This document shows, piece after piece, positions 1 to 8,109 of a stretch of 40,985 bases of DNA. Source of the DNA: Bacteroidota bacterium (GTDB lineage Bacteria > Bacteroidota > Bacteroidia > Sphingobacteriales > Sphingobacteriaceae). Under the pieces are notes generated by a model that did not search any database, was not told the DNA's origin, and worked only from the letters and a program-made list of their open reading frames with translations. Where the stretch lies: NCBI GenBank assembly GCA_029851965.1, contig JARKUW010000166.1, positions 1 through 40,985 of the forward strand, written 5' to 3'. The stretch's first letter is position 1. Each line of letters starts with the position of its first letter. The translations under genes and the position numbers were made by a program.

Positions 1-684
1 CTTGTTGTCTGCCAGAAAATATTGTTTGACGAATCCTTCCTGCCAGACAAAGAGCTGCTTGCTGTAATTTTGCAGGTTGCTGCTTGTGAAGCGCGCGGTA
101 TTCGGTCGTATATCTGCAATGCATTCCCGGTGATATTGTTTCAGTTTGAATTCATTGAAGATCTCGTGAATGCCGTGCCATTCGTCAAAGATGTAACACT
201 CCGGCGATTCCAGGATGGTTCTGGCATCTATTGTTTTTGAACTCCGGTACAAAGAATTTATATAGGCCTCATTTTTATAAAGGCTGAAATGCCCGCGGTT
301 AAATATTTTATGGTACCCATCCAGTATTTCTGGTGTTACAAAGTCGGAGAGGCGGCCGAACATCAGATCCAGGTCACAGTATCCCCAATATTGATAGCCG
401 CTGATTTCCGCTGTGAAAAGTTCACCAAAGGCAGGTCTGTAATCGCACAGTTTATACGAACGGTTGAAGGAGGGGTTGATTCCCAGGTTCTGCCGGATGA
501 GCTGTTTTATTTCTGATAAAGCGTAGCGAATGACTTTCAGGTTTCCGGGCAATTCTCCGATGATCTGCTGGTCGGTGATCAGAAGGAAATCGAACGTTTC
601 ATTCGCTTTTACAGAACGGACCCACAAAGGGAAATAGTTGGGAAGTTTGCCGAACCACAAGGCTATGACCACAATTTTTTTCAT
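1..684 (-). CDS. DUF6625-like glycosyltransferase, 3' end cut by window edge
   Basis: This reading frame is open from the ATG at 684 to the window edge (228 codons), so the C-terminus lies outside. The protein starts MKKIVVIALWFGKLPNYF and has no signal peptide. Around residues 80-110 it carries a CDYRPAFGELF segment followed by YWGYCDLDLMFG, a DxD motif (Asp104, Asp106) like the nucleotide-sugar/metal site of GT-A glycosyltransferases. This matches my memory of the DUF6625 family of polysaccharide-locus glycosyltransferases. It starts 22 bases after the upstream glycosyltransferase gene and is the last visible gene of the exopolysaccharide operon. It probably adds one sugar to the lipid-linked repeat unit in the cytoplasm. 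Donor and acceptor cannot be told. Coding is sure, family fairly sure. Confidence 0.8.
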   Translation of the reverse strand, partial: MKKIVVIALWFGKLPNYFPLWVRSVKANETFDFLLITDQQIIGELPGNLKVIRYALSEIKQLIRQNLGINPSFNRSYKLCDYRPAFGELFTAEISGYQYWGYCDLDLMFGRLSDFVTPEILDGYHKIFNRGHFSLYKNEAYINSLYRSSKTIDARTILESPECYIFDEWHGIHEIFNEFKLKQYHRECIADIRPNTARFTSSNLQNYSKQLFVWQEGFVKQYFLADNK

Positions 685-706
685 CGATACTTATTTAAGC
701 GTCAGG

Positions 707-1651
707 TTAATGTTTACTCAAGACCTGTTCCCTGCTGAAAAGCCTGGCAGCTGCGCTGGGTATCAGACCCAGGAGCTTAAACTTCACGCGGGTACCAATA
801 CTGAACGTTCTGGTGAACTGTTGCGTAACTGCAGTATCCAGGTTTGCAAAAGGATTTAATCTAAATTCCCGTTTGCCTCCTTTGTCAATTGACGTTGCGA
901 ACCGGGAAAATTGCACCGGTTTGGTGTGTGTTGCTGCAGTGGTGAATCCAATATTTTCCACCTTTGATGTACATGGAAATACGGTATAGGTGTTGCATTT
1001 GAACTGATGATAACACCATCTGATGGCCCAGGAATTGATTTTTCCACTCATCTGCCTGTCCAGCATCCCGGCGAGGTCGCTTCCCATTTGATTGAACTTC
1101 CTGCGCGCGGGAATATTTGTCGCGAAATCCTTGTAATCGGACACTGTCCAGTCGATCGGCGTCCATCGGTTTTTCCAGGTCGCCCAGCCCCAGGATGAAG
1201 CCCGGTGGGTGAAGTAGTTGTCGTACACCCAGTAAGCCGGAAACCGGATGGGCACAGTATACCCGGAGATGGAGAAGACCCGCTCATTGTGTTCATAAAA
1301 GCGCAGACTTTCGTTCATGAAATTCAGGAAATTCTCGCTTGTAAGCAGGTCATCTTCCAGGACAATTACCCTGGAATGCGACTGCAGTACCATCGAGACA
1401 CCTTCAATGATCGATTTCGCGAGACCATTGTTGGCGGGTGCTTCGATCACGGTCAGCTCTGCAAATCCGGTCACGGATTTCAAATACTGCCGTACCTGAT
1501 TTACCTCAGGCTCGTCGGCGCTGCTGGCTGCCCCATCTGAAAAAATGTACAGATGCGTGGACGCAGCAAGGTCGTTCTTTGCCAGGTGTTCAATGGTGCT
1601 TTTAAGGCACCCGGGGCGGTTGTAACAGAAGATTACGACTGGAGCAAACAT
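707..1651 (-). CDS. glycosyltransferase, GT2/GNT-I-like
   Basis: Cytoplasmic GT-A glycosyltransferase of the polysaccharide locus, 314 residues from the ATG at 1651. The frame extends upstream to a GTG at 1705, but that would overlap the previous gene by 49 bases. The protein family normally starts close to the nucleotide-sugar strand (here MFAPVVIFCYNRPG), so I chose the ATG. Motifs are CYNRPG near residue 9, FSDGA in the second strand, VLEDDLL (the DxD-type metal site) at about residues 90-100, and HRASSWGWATW further on, which is typical of the 'hemolytic protein HlpA-like' group of GT2 enzymes. It starts 5 bases after the upstream GT2 gene, so the two are co-transcribed. The sugar it transfers is unknown. 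Confidence 0.85.
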   Translation of the reverse strand: MFAPVVIFCYNRPGCLKSTIEHLAKNDLAASTHLYIFSDGAASSADEPEVNQVRQYLKSVTGFAELTVIEAPANNGLAKSIIEGVSMVLQSHSRVIVLEDDLLTSENFLNFMNESLRFYEHNERVFSISGYTVPIRFPAYWVYDNYFTHRASSWGWATWKNRWTPIDWTVSDYKDFATNIPARRKFNQMGSDLAGMLDRQMSGKINSWAIRWCYHQFKCNTYTVFPCTSKVENIGFTTAATHTKPVQFSRFATSIDKGGKREFRLNPFANLDTAVTQQFTRTFSIGTRVKFKLLGLIPSAAARLFSREQVLSKH

Positions 1652-1656
1652 ATTTG

Positions 1657-2499
1657 TTATCGCTTGAATGTGTCCCACAATACGGGAAATAAGGTTTTTA
1701 ACCACAGCTTGGTAAATTCAGCCGGATAGGAGACGGGAAAATGGTTCCAGGTAAACGATAGGTACTCCTTATAGGCAAGACCTTTCGGGCTTCTTAGAAA
1801 AGTGATCCGCTCCCGGAGCTTTGTCCTCGAATCTTTCCAGTTGTTCCCATGATCATGTCTGCATATACCCAGGAAACCTGGGGCAGAGATCACTTTGATT
1901 CCGGCTTTCCTCGCTTTTAGTGTGTAATCGTAGTCTGCAATTCCATGTGTAAACTTGTCCGACAGGATGCCAATCGTTTTGACTACAAAACGGGGAATAA
2001 GCATGATGTTGGCATTGCCCATGTCACATTCCATGAAGTCGTTAGCACTGTATATAAATCTGCTTTTTACAGAAAGTGAGGAGTTCAGTTTTTTCCCTCC
2101 GTAGGTGATCTTACCTTCCTCATTACAGGTATTTCCGATACATATTACGGCGTGTTCGTCGAAGCCATTCTTTGCATAGGCCAGTAAACGGGTTATTGCA
2201 TCTGGATACAGCGTCGTATCATCGTTCAGCAGCAGGTAGGCGTCATAGGCACCCTTTAGTGCGATACGCCAGGAATTACGCATTCCACCCGCCCAGTAGT
2301 AGTTTCCGTTTCCATGGAGCAGGTGAATGTCCGGGAAGTTTGCTTTTACCGCCTCAGCAGTCCCATCTGAGGAGTTGTCGTCCGTTAAATAGACATCAAA
2401 GGTGATATCTTCCGGAATCATTTGTTCGTACAAGCTTTTTAAACACGTAAGCGTTTTCTCCTTCCGGTTGAAAGTGGTTAGCAGGACAGCTATTCTCAT
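1657..2499 (-). CDS. glycosyltransferase family 2
   Basis: A 280-residue GT2 enzyme starting MRIAVLLTTFNRKEKTL, with the classic first-strand TTFNR, LTDDNSSDGT (donor-binding Asp) and LLLNDDTTLYPDAI (metal-binding Asp pair) motifs. Late in the protein ADYDYTLKARKAG resembles the xDYxxR acceptor-side region of rhamnosyltransferase-like GT2 proteins. The ATG at 2499 is preferred over an in-frame TTG two codons upstream. It lies between two other glycosyltransferase genes in the same orientation with short gaps. It probably adds one sugar of the repeat unit. Specificity cannot be read from the sequence. Confidence 0.88.
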   Translation of the reverse strand: MRIAVLLTTFNRKEKTLTCLKSLYEQMIPEDITFDVYLTDDNSSDGTAEAVKANFPDIHLLHGNGNYYWAGGMRNSWRIALKGAYDAYLLLNDDTTLYPDAITRLLAYAKNGFDEHAVICIGNTCNEEGKITYGGKKLNSSLSVKSRFIYSANDFMECDMGNANIMLIPRFVVKTIGILSDKFTHGIADYDYTLKARKAGIKVISAPGFLGICRHDHGNNWKDSRTKLRERITFLRSPKGLAYKEYLSFTWNHFPVSYPAEFTKLWLKTLFPVLWDTFKR

Positions 2500-2536
2500 G
2501 TTCAATATCTTATTTTATGTTCACGTTTGTTCCAGG

Positions 2537-3577
2537 TCAGAAGGATAGTTTCCGGATCAGTCTTTTACGTAAGGCCTTGTAATAACTGATGACATAATAT
2601 TCCGTCTTTCTGTAAGCTGTTAAGGATGGTATCCCGAAAGTCCGGGCGAGGACCGTAGCAAATTGCTGCTCCGGGACCTCCTCACGAAAGCGCTGCTGCT
2701 TCACCAGGTATTTGAATAATTTTGCTGTTCCAAATGTTTTCTCTGCGGGCAGGTGCCAGATCGCCAGATTAGAATCGCCACTGCTGACGTTGCGGTAAAA
2801 AACCGGATTTGTCCAGATTCTTTTTATGTATGGGTTCTCCTTACTTGCGGGCAGTTCATTTTTGAAAAACAGATAGCTTAATGTATGCGCTTCCTCGTTT
2901 AACTTGCTTTTACCGGCTTTATGCCGTTCCATCAGCTGCGGCCACAATATTGAAAAATCGTCGACCAGTTTCCGAATGGTTGCCACGTTGCAGAGCAGGA
3001 ATTCGCCAAGGTGATATGAGGGTATCTCGGTAATCGGTTGATCCAGCAACTCACTGAAGAGTTCCTTCATATCGAGACGGCTCAGGCCATTTATTTTGTA
3101 ATCTACAGGGCTGTCTGTTTCAAAGGAAATATATCCATTTTGTTCAGCAGCAGCAAACAGTCCTTTTACCGGCTTAACAAATATGCAATCTGAATCCAGG
3201 ATCAGGTATTTGTCCTTCGGATTTGAATTGGTATTTGCAATGTGTTCCAGTATGGAGAATTCAAAAAACTGGTTCTGAAAAGATCCGAAATATCCCTTTG
3301 GCGTCTTGTATTTAAAGTCGACGCAGACCAGTTCTACACCTAGTGAACTCAGGATCTCACGGACATCAATTCCGTCCACTACAGGTAGTGCTTTCAGGTT
3401 GGTAAACAACACATGGCGTTCGTCTTTGTTGAAGCGCTTGCTGGTGATGAAAAACACCACGAGGCAGCGCCAGTAAATATCCTGGTGTTTTTGTGAAGAT
3501 GATTTTTGTCCGGTTTGGGGGAAGTCACTCTCTTCACCTTTTTGATCAGCACAAAGCCAGGTACAGATAAAGTTCAT
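2537..3577 (-). CDS. probable glycosyltransferase of the polysaccharide locus
   Basis: A 346-residue soluble protein with an ATG at 3577. After an N-terminal stretch with NFICTWLCADQKG it has a VVFFITSKRF region and then KYLILDSDCIFVKP, a DxD motif (DSD) placed as in GT-A nucleotide-sugar transferases. GLSRLDMKELF and SYHLGEFLLCN follow. I do not recognise a named family with confidence. The DSD motif, length and position between wzy-like and GT2 genes support a glycosyltransferase. The C-terminus is basic (KALRKRLIRKLSF), as in peripheral membrane glycosyltransferases. It starts 15 bases after the polymerase gene. Function in surface-polysaccharide assembly is inferred mostly from context. 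Confidence 0.7.
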   Translation of the reverse strand: MNFICTWLCADQKGEESDFPQTGQKSSSQKHQDIYWRCLVVFFITSKRFNKDERHVLFTNLKALPVVDGIDVREILSSLGVELVCVDFKYKTPKGYFGSFQNQFFEFSILEHIANTNSNPKDKYLILDSDCIFVKPVKGLFAAAEQNGYISFETDSPVDYKINGLSRLDMKELFSELLDQPITEIPSYHLGEFLLCNVATIRKLVDDFSILWPQLMERHKAGKSKLNEEAHTLSYLFFKNELPASKENPYIKRIWTNPVFYRNVSSGDSNLAIWHLPAEKTFGTAKLFKYLVKQQRFREEVPEQQFATVLARTFGIPSLTAYRKTEYYVISYYKALRKRLIRKLSF

Positions 3578-3592
3578 AGATCGCGTTATTTG

Positions 3593-4843
3593 TTAATGCT
3601 TAAGCTTTAGAAAAAATGCATTCCGTTCCCGCTCCAGGTAGTAAAGGCACATGCCTGCATGAGCCCAGAACACAAATGGCAGCACATAATTCAGGGAGAA
3701 CATCAGCCCGCTGATGCAAAAAGGTATCAGCACAACTGCTCGGTTTGATAAGTTCTTGTGTAGTGACCTGATGCACAGGAAGATGAGAAAAGTAAATTTG
3801 AGCAGGAAGCCAAAAACACCATGGTAGAACAGGATCTCCACAAAGCCTTCATGAAAATGGTGTCCGGTGTTTTCATCCCACCAATCCACAAGTGGATTCT
3901 TCAACTCGTATCCTTCAAAGGCCCATCCAAAGAATGGTCTTTCTTTAATGAAGTTAAAGTATACTTCCCTTTGCTCCATTCTGAATCCGCCCGTTCCCTT
4001 GCCGGAATCCGGATTGAGGATCTCATTGAACCGCTGCCCGAAAAAGCTGAGCATTTCCGGCCATACGCTGGAGATGTAATAAAGTACGCTTATGCTGATC
4101 AGCACCGTAAGTGTTAACAGCGCGGGAATTCCCCTTAACGACTGTCTGTTGGTGCGAAATAATAAGGCCAGGTAAATGACCGTGGCGAATATCGCGCTGC
4201 TCCAAACGGAGCGGTGCTGGTGAATAACGATGATCGAGAAACAGAGTACGAACAGCAGGAAGGATTTTCCTTTTGGACGCATGATGAATTCGTTGAGGTA
4301 CCACAGGAAAGGGATGATCATCATAAACACAGAATGGGCATGGATAATCCGGGTATCTCCGGAAAATGGCCCGCTGTTCAGTTCAATGTGTTCCAGACTG
4401 AACGAGAACTGATGTCCGTACAATGCCATAAAAACCAGGTAAACGACCAGGTAAAAACCGGCAACAAAGCCAAGCAAGTCTGCGTTGAACTTCCGCAGGA
4501 GTGATTTTATGAAAATCACATATACAATGGCGGAGAGTACCGTATAGATCTCGAAATGCTTGAACGGTACGCCGTATAAAATAAAAGATTGAATGACAAG
4601 CTTGATGAGCAGGCAGGTGAATATGCCCACGACGATCTTTTCAACCAATTGCAGGCTGCGAAAATTAGCAATTACGAGCCCGTATACGGCGATACTTACC
4701 AGTTTAACGAAGATTGCCGTTACTTGTGCATTCGGAATAAATAGCCAGGCAAAACACTGTTCTGTTAGCAGGTAACAGAAGAATATCGCCAGGAACTCCT
4801 TTAAGTAGATCCGGTAGTTTAATATTTTAATCGTTGCGATCAT
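3593..4843 (-). CDS. O-antigen polymerase/ligase-like membrane protein (Wzy/WaaL family)
   Basis: A 416-residue polytopic inner-membrane protein with about ten to twelve hydrophobic segments (for example FLAIFFCYLLTEQCFAWLF, SAIFATVIYLALLF and FLLKFTFLIFLCI). The large loop between late membrane segments contains RMEQREVYFNFIKERPFFGWAFEGYE, then GHHFHEGFVEILFYHGVFGFLL. This matches the Wzy_C/WaaL signature, where a polar 'RPxxGxG' loop with histidines is followed by an H-N/E-based 'HxxxLxxxxxxG' motif. In a locus with a Wzx flippase and Wzc kinase it is best read as the Wzy polymerase, joining repeat units in the periplasm. A ligase role cannot be excluded. It starts 11 bases after the upstream gene. 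Confidence 0.82.
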   Translation of the reverse strand: MIATIKILNYRIYLKEFLAIFFCYLLTEQCFAWLFIPNAQVTAIFVKLVSIAVYGLVIANFRSLQLVEKIVVGIFTCLLIKLVIQSFILYGVPFKHFEIYTVLSAIVYVIFIKSLLRKFNADLLGFVAGFYLVVYLVFMALYGHQFSFSLEHIELNSGPFSGDTRIIHAHSVFMMIIPFLWYLNEFIMRPKGKSFLLFVLCFSIIVIHQHRSVWSSAIFATVIYLALLFRTNRQSLRGIPALLTLTVLISISVLYYISSVWPEMLSFFGQRFNEILNPDSGKGTGGFRMEQREVYFNFIKERPFFGWAFEGYELKNPLVDWWDENTGHHFHEGFVEILFYHGVFGFLLKFTFLIFLCIRSLHKNLSNRAVVLIPFCISGLMFSLNYVLPFVFWAHAGMCLYYLERERNAFFLKLKH

Positions 4844-4854
4844 CTTCTACATCA

Positions 4855-5817
4855 TTACCAATAACATGCACCTTCAATATTTTGCGTTCCTTCCGGCGTT
4901 TCCTTCGCTGTTGGTCTGGCCCAGTGTTCATTGATCATCTGAGCAACCTGCTGGTGCTCCTTTTTCTCTTCCCATCGCTTACCCCGGATGCCGAAAAGTG
5001 TCTGTGTGGCCCCGCCAAGGTGCACGACCTTTTTACCCAGCCGCTTTACATGTGCAGCAAGGGGGAATCCATATGCCCCACAACCGATGATGGCGACATC
5101 GAAATCAGCAGCAGATATCTGATCTTTCATGTGTTGTAGTGCAGCGAACCAATCGTCAAAACCGGTCTTATTGTTGGCGATGGATTGTACGGCTTTGATG
5201 GTAGACAGCGTAAAATCGGGTAGGATCTGTCTGCCTGCAAAGAGCAGGTCTTTCTTTTTGTATTGCGCCATTATACTGTCTGCGAAGGGGTGAATCACAA
5301 GTACCTTCTTTCCCTGCAGTGCCATTGACCAGGGGTTTTGGTGATAGTAGGGTTCCAGGTCAGGCAAATTGATTTTTCTTGCGCCTGAAAGCTCATCTTG
5401 AAAGAGCTTTTCCTGCCATAGCCAGGATCCCAGGATGTCGGTAAGCTTCATGTCTTCCATCATCATCAGGGAAAACTGCTCCAGCATTGGTGGTGTCGCC
5501 GGGAAAAAGCCTGCGTTATTTGCCATTTGAAACATGGTGTTGGTGTCCCACCAGAAAGCTTCGGACTTAAATGTGATGTAATCGAAATAGTTCCGCGTGC
5601 CGCTCAGGATACTTCTGTAGTTGCCTACACAAGCCAATTCGACCGCCCCGAGCCGGGCGACCATCAAAGGCGCATCGGCAAGCAGTGCGGAGGTAATCCA
5701 TTGGTTTGCCACCTCTTTCCCGGGTCTGTTTCCGGCCTGCAGTCTGGCTTTATCCGCAGAGAGGATTCCCACCGATTTACGTGCGCCGCGAAGTGCAAGG
5801 ATCAGCTGCTTGTTCAT
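4855..5817 (-). CDS. GT-D-fold (DUF1792-like) glycosyltransferase candidate
   Basis: A 320-residue soluble protein. Two features suggest the GT-D (DUF1792, GT101-type) fold. One is RLGAVE at residues 55-60, close to the 'R-x-G-x-x-E' nucleotide-sugar site. The other is a C-terminal half with VAIIGCGAYGFPLAAHVKRLGKKVVHLGG (about 241-269) and GIRGKRW, the nucleotide-binding core and terminal motif common in that group. Its ATG overlaps the stop of the GT2 gene upstream by four bases (ATGA), so translation is probably coupled. It probably transfers one sugar to the repeat unit. The fold call is by motif only, and activity has been shown for few members of this class. Confidence 0.65.
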   Translation of the reverse strand: MNKQLILALRGARKSVGILSADKARLQAGNRPGKEVANQWITSALLADAPLMVARLGAVELACVGNYRSILSGTRNYFDYITFKSEAFWWDTNTMFQMANNAGFFPATPPMLEQFSLMMMEDMKLTDILGSWLWQEKLFQDELSGARKINLPDLEPYYHQNPWSMALQGKKVLVIHPFADSIMAQYKKKDLLFAGRQILPDFTLSTIKAVQSIANNKTGFDDWFAALQHMKDQISAADFDVAIIGCGAYGFPLAAHVKRLGKKVVHLGGATQTLFGIRGKRWEEKKEHQQVAQMINEHWARPTAKETPEGTQNIEGACYW

Positions 5818-6728
5818 AAGATCTCCGCTTTACAATCGAACCTAAATCCATCCATGATCGCCCTGGAGATGACGCCTATGTTTTTAGGCAGGTCACGGTA
5901 GGATTTTCTTTTAATGGACAGCTTAATAATCGCTGCAAGGCGTTTCAAATTGGTGAACCCAGCCCTGGATACCGCGATGTAGCTGCTGCCGAACTTCCGG
6001 TCAATGATGATCTGGTTTCTTACCCGGTAATAGAGCTTCCAGTCGAGTGCAATACCGTCGGCAGGCGGATTGATCATCTTAATCATCACGGCATTTCTGA
6101 CAAAGCCTACTTTGAAGCCCTTCCGGTGCACGCGGGCTGAATAATCCGTATCATCGTACATGATAAAATAGCGTCTATCAACCATCCCCACTTCCCTGAT
6201 GACTTTCCGGGAGAGCATTGGTCCTTCAAATGGGAAGGAAACTATCGGCCTCACTTTTTCTCCCCCGCCAAAGTCGGACGATCTCACCGGCCGGATGGCT
6301 TCCGGTTGGAAGGGGTTCCGAAAGTTAAACTGCGAACCATAGTTCCATTCTGAATCTGAATTGAAGAACTTCCGGTCAGGCTGCAGTACGTCGTAGGCGT
6401 TGTTACTGCTTAAATTGGCAAAAATCATTTCCTCCAAACAGTCCCTGCGCGGGTAAACATCATCGTCCATCAGCCAGATCCAGTCAAACCCCTGTGCATA
6501 GGCCGCTTGTATTCCCCGGTAAAAGCCTGCCGCACCACCACCGTTCTCCTGATGGATCACGATAAGATCGGACTGCTCGTCCAGCCACTTCGTTGTCCCG
6601 TCTGTGCTGTTGTTGTTAATCACGATAAGGGCATCCAGCTTCAACGATTGTTCCCGCAGGGAAGCAATGCAAGTCTTCAAAAAGGAGAGCCTGTTGTATG
6701 TAACTACTACTGCAGCATATGTATCCAT
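5814..6728 (-). CDS. glycosyltransferase family 2 (galactofuranosyltransferase/GlfT-like)
   Basis: A 304-residue GT2 enzyme. MDTYAAVVVTYNRLSFL is the first strand, VINNNSTDGT the donor-binding turn, ENGGGAAGFYRGIQAAY the nucleotide-sugar loop, and WIWLMDDDVYPRRDC the metal-binding Asp cluster. YDDTDYSARVHRKG follows at the catalytic-base position. The GGGAAGF and WLMDDD combination is shared with bacterial galactofuranosyl- and rhamnosyltransferases of the GlfT group. No membrane segment is evident. It lies 23 bases after the flippase gene and overlaps the next gene by four bases. Probably an early step in repeat-unit assembly. The sugar is not determinable here. Confidence 0.88.
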   Translation of the reverse strand: MDTYAAVVVTYNRLSFLKTCIASLREQSLKLDALIVINNNSTDGTTKWLDEQSDLIVIHQENGGGAAGFYRGIQAAYAQGFDWIWLMDDDVYPRRDCLEEMIFANLSSNNAYDVLQPDRKFFNSDSEWNYGSQFNFRNPFQPEAIRPVRSSDFGGGEKVRPIVSFPFEGPMLSRKVIREVGMVDRRYFIMYDDTDYSARVHRKGFKVGFVRNAVMIKMINPPADGIALDWKLYYRVRNQIIIDRKFGSSYIAVSRAGFTNLKRLAAIIKLSIKRKSYRDLPKNIGVISRAIMDGFRFDCKAEIL

Positions 6729-6751
6729 GAATGTAATTTTATGTTGATAAC

Positions 6752-8107
6752 TTACTTTAAGGCACTTTTAGATAGCTTGGCCCGGATCACAAAAACAAAC
6801 GGACGAAATAGTCCGGATAAGTGTTTATATCTGAAATAGCCGGGTTCAATCAGCTGGATCTTCTGACTATATAGAAATAACCACATGACAAGTGTGATGC
6901 ATATTTCTGTAAGGAGCCAGGCCCAGGCTGTCCCTGCCGCACCGAGCTGCTTTGCAAGCAAAAAGTTCAATCCCAGGCTGAGAATGGCACCTAAAAGGGT
7001 TATGTTAAAAAACGGCTTGTCCATTTTCAGGTTGATCATGGTTTGAATGCCGAACAAGTCGCCAAGTGCCAGTACTAGGGGTACGAAGCATAGAATTCTG
7101 AGCACTGTCGTCGCCTGCGAAAATTGGGAACCATAGAACAGACCGATCAACCAGGGTGCTAAGAACCAGATGAAAATGCCTGACAATGCGGTGAATATGG
7201 TGATGAAGGGCAGGATCTGCTTCACTTTGCTTACGCCGTCGTCGTTGCTCCTGCCAAAGCTTTCGCCTACAAAGGGGAACAGCGATAGCTTCAGCGGTAC
7301 GGATACAAACGTTTGAATGATCATGATGAGTTTCCACCCGGCGCTGTAATAGGCAACCTCCCGTGTCGACTGGACGAAGCCAAGAATTATAGTGTTTGTA
7401 GTGGTGTATAAAATGACCACGACCATAGAAAAGAAGATCATTTTCTCGCTCCACAAGAGTTTCATGATCGTTTTCAACTTCACGGGGTTTACCCGGATCT
7501 GGTATTTACGAATGGCCCATATGAAGGAACAGACGCCCACAAAGATCTGGGAGAGGCTTAATATCAGCGGCTGAAATATGTAGTCCTGCTGTTTGGTTAC
7601 GACAAAAAGGATAGACAATGTGAAAAGCAGTTTTGAAATCAGGTTGAACAAGGCAATTTGGTGTAGTTCCTGCATTCCCTGGTATAACCAGTTTGGGGTG
7701 AGTACCAGCGCAAAACAGGCGATATACGTGTAAATGAAGAGCTCTTTATCGTCAGCGAGTGCTTTAACGTAGAATAAACAAGGGATGAACACCAGGAGTG
7801 AGACCCCAAGAAGGAATATTTTCGTGAAAAGAATTTCACTGAAAACCCGGTTTCTGTTGTTGGCGTCTGCGGGATTTCGGGCGATGCTTCTCGTTGCAGT
7901 CAGATCAAAACCATAGTTAATCAATAGGGAAAAGTATGTGATGACTGCTGCGGCGAGGTTAATGGCGCCAAATTTTTCCGGGCCAATGATCCGCGCAATA
8001 ACAGGCACGGTGAGTATTGGTAGAAAATTATTCGCAAACTGAACCAGGCTTAACGAGAAGAAGTTCCGTAGCAACCTGGTTTTTGGGCTGAGTAGCGCGA
8101 TTCCCAT
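6752..8107 (-). CDS. wzx: oligosaccharide-lipid flippase, Wzx type
   Basis: A 451-residue inner-membrane protein with about 12-14 hydrophobic segments and the MATE-like architecture of the polysaccharide biosynthesis (RfbX/PST) family. Its N-terminus LLRNFFSLSLVQFANNFLPILTVPVIARIIGPEKFG is the typical opening of Wzx flippases (NxxSLxxxQxxxxxxPxxxxPxxxRxxGxxxFG), followed by DLTATRSIARN. It would flip the undecaprenyl-linked repeat unit from cytoplasm to periplasm for the polymerase at 3593-4843. The start codon is two bases after the end of the kinase gene, so the genes are in one transcript. Confidence 0.93.
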   Translation of the reverse strand: MGIALLSPKTRLLRNFFSLSLVQFANNFLPILTVPVIARIIGPEKFGAINLAAAVITYFSLLINYGFDLTATRSIARNPADANNRNRVFSEILFTKIFLLGVSLLVFIPCLFYVKALADDKELFIYTYIACFALVLTPNWLYQGMQELHQIALFNLISKLLFTLSILFVVTKQQDYIFQPLILSLSQIFVGVCSFIWAIRKYQIRVNPVKLKTIMKLLWSEKMIFFSMVVVILYTTTNTIILGFVQSTREVAYYSAGWKLIMIIQTFVSVPLKLSLFPFVGESFGRSNDDGVSKVKQILPFITIFTALSGIFIWFLAPWLIGLFYGSQFSQATTVLRILCFVPLVLALGDLFGIQTMINLKMDKPFFNITLLGAILSLGLNFLLAKQLGAAGTAWAWLLTEICITLVMWLFLYSQKIQLIEPGYFRYKHLSGLFRPFVFVIRAKLSKSALK

Positions 8108-8109
8108 GT

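Noticed and set aside
1651..1705. Longer N-terminus of the GT2-like gene from a GTG at 1705
   Set aside because: It would overlap the upstream coding region by 49 bases and adds residues ahead of the first strand of the fold.
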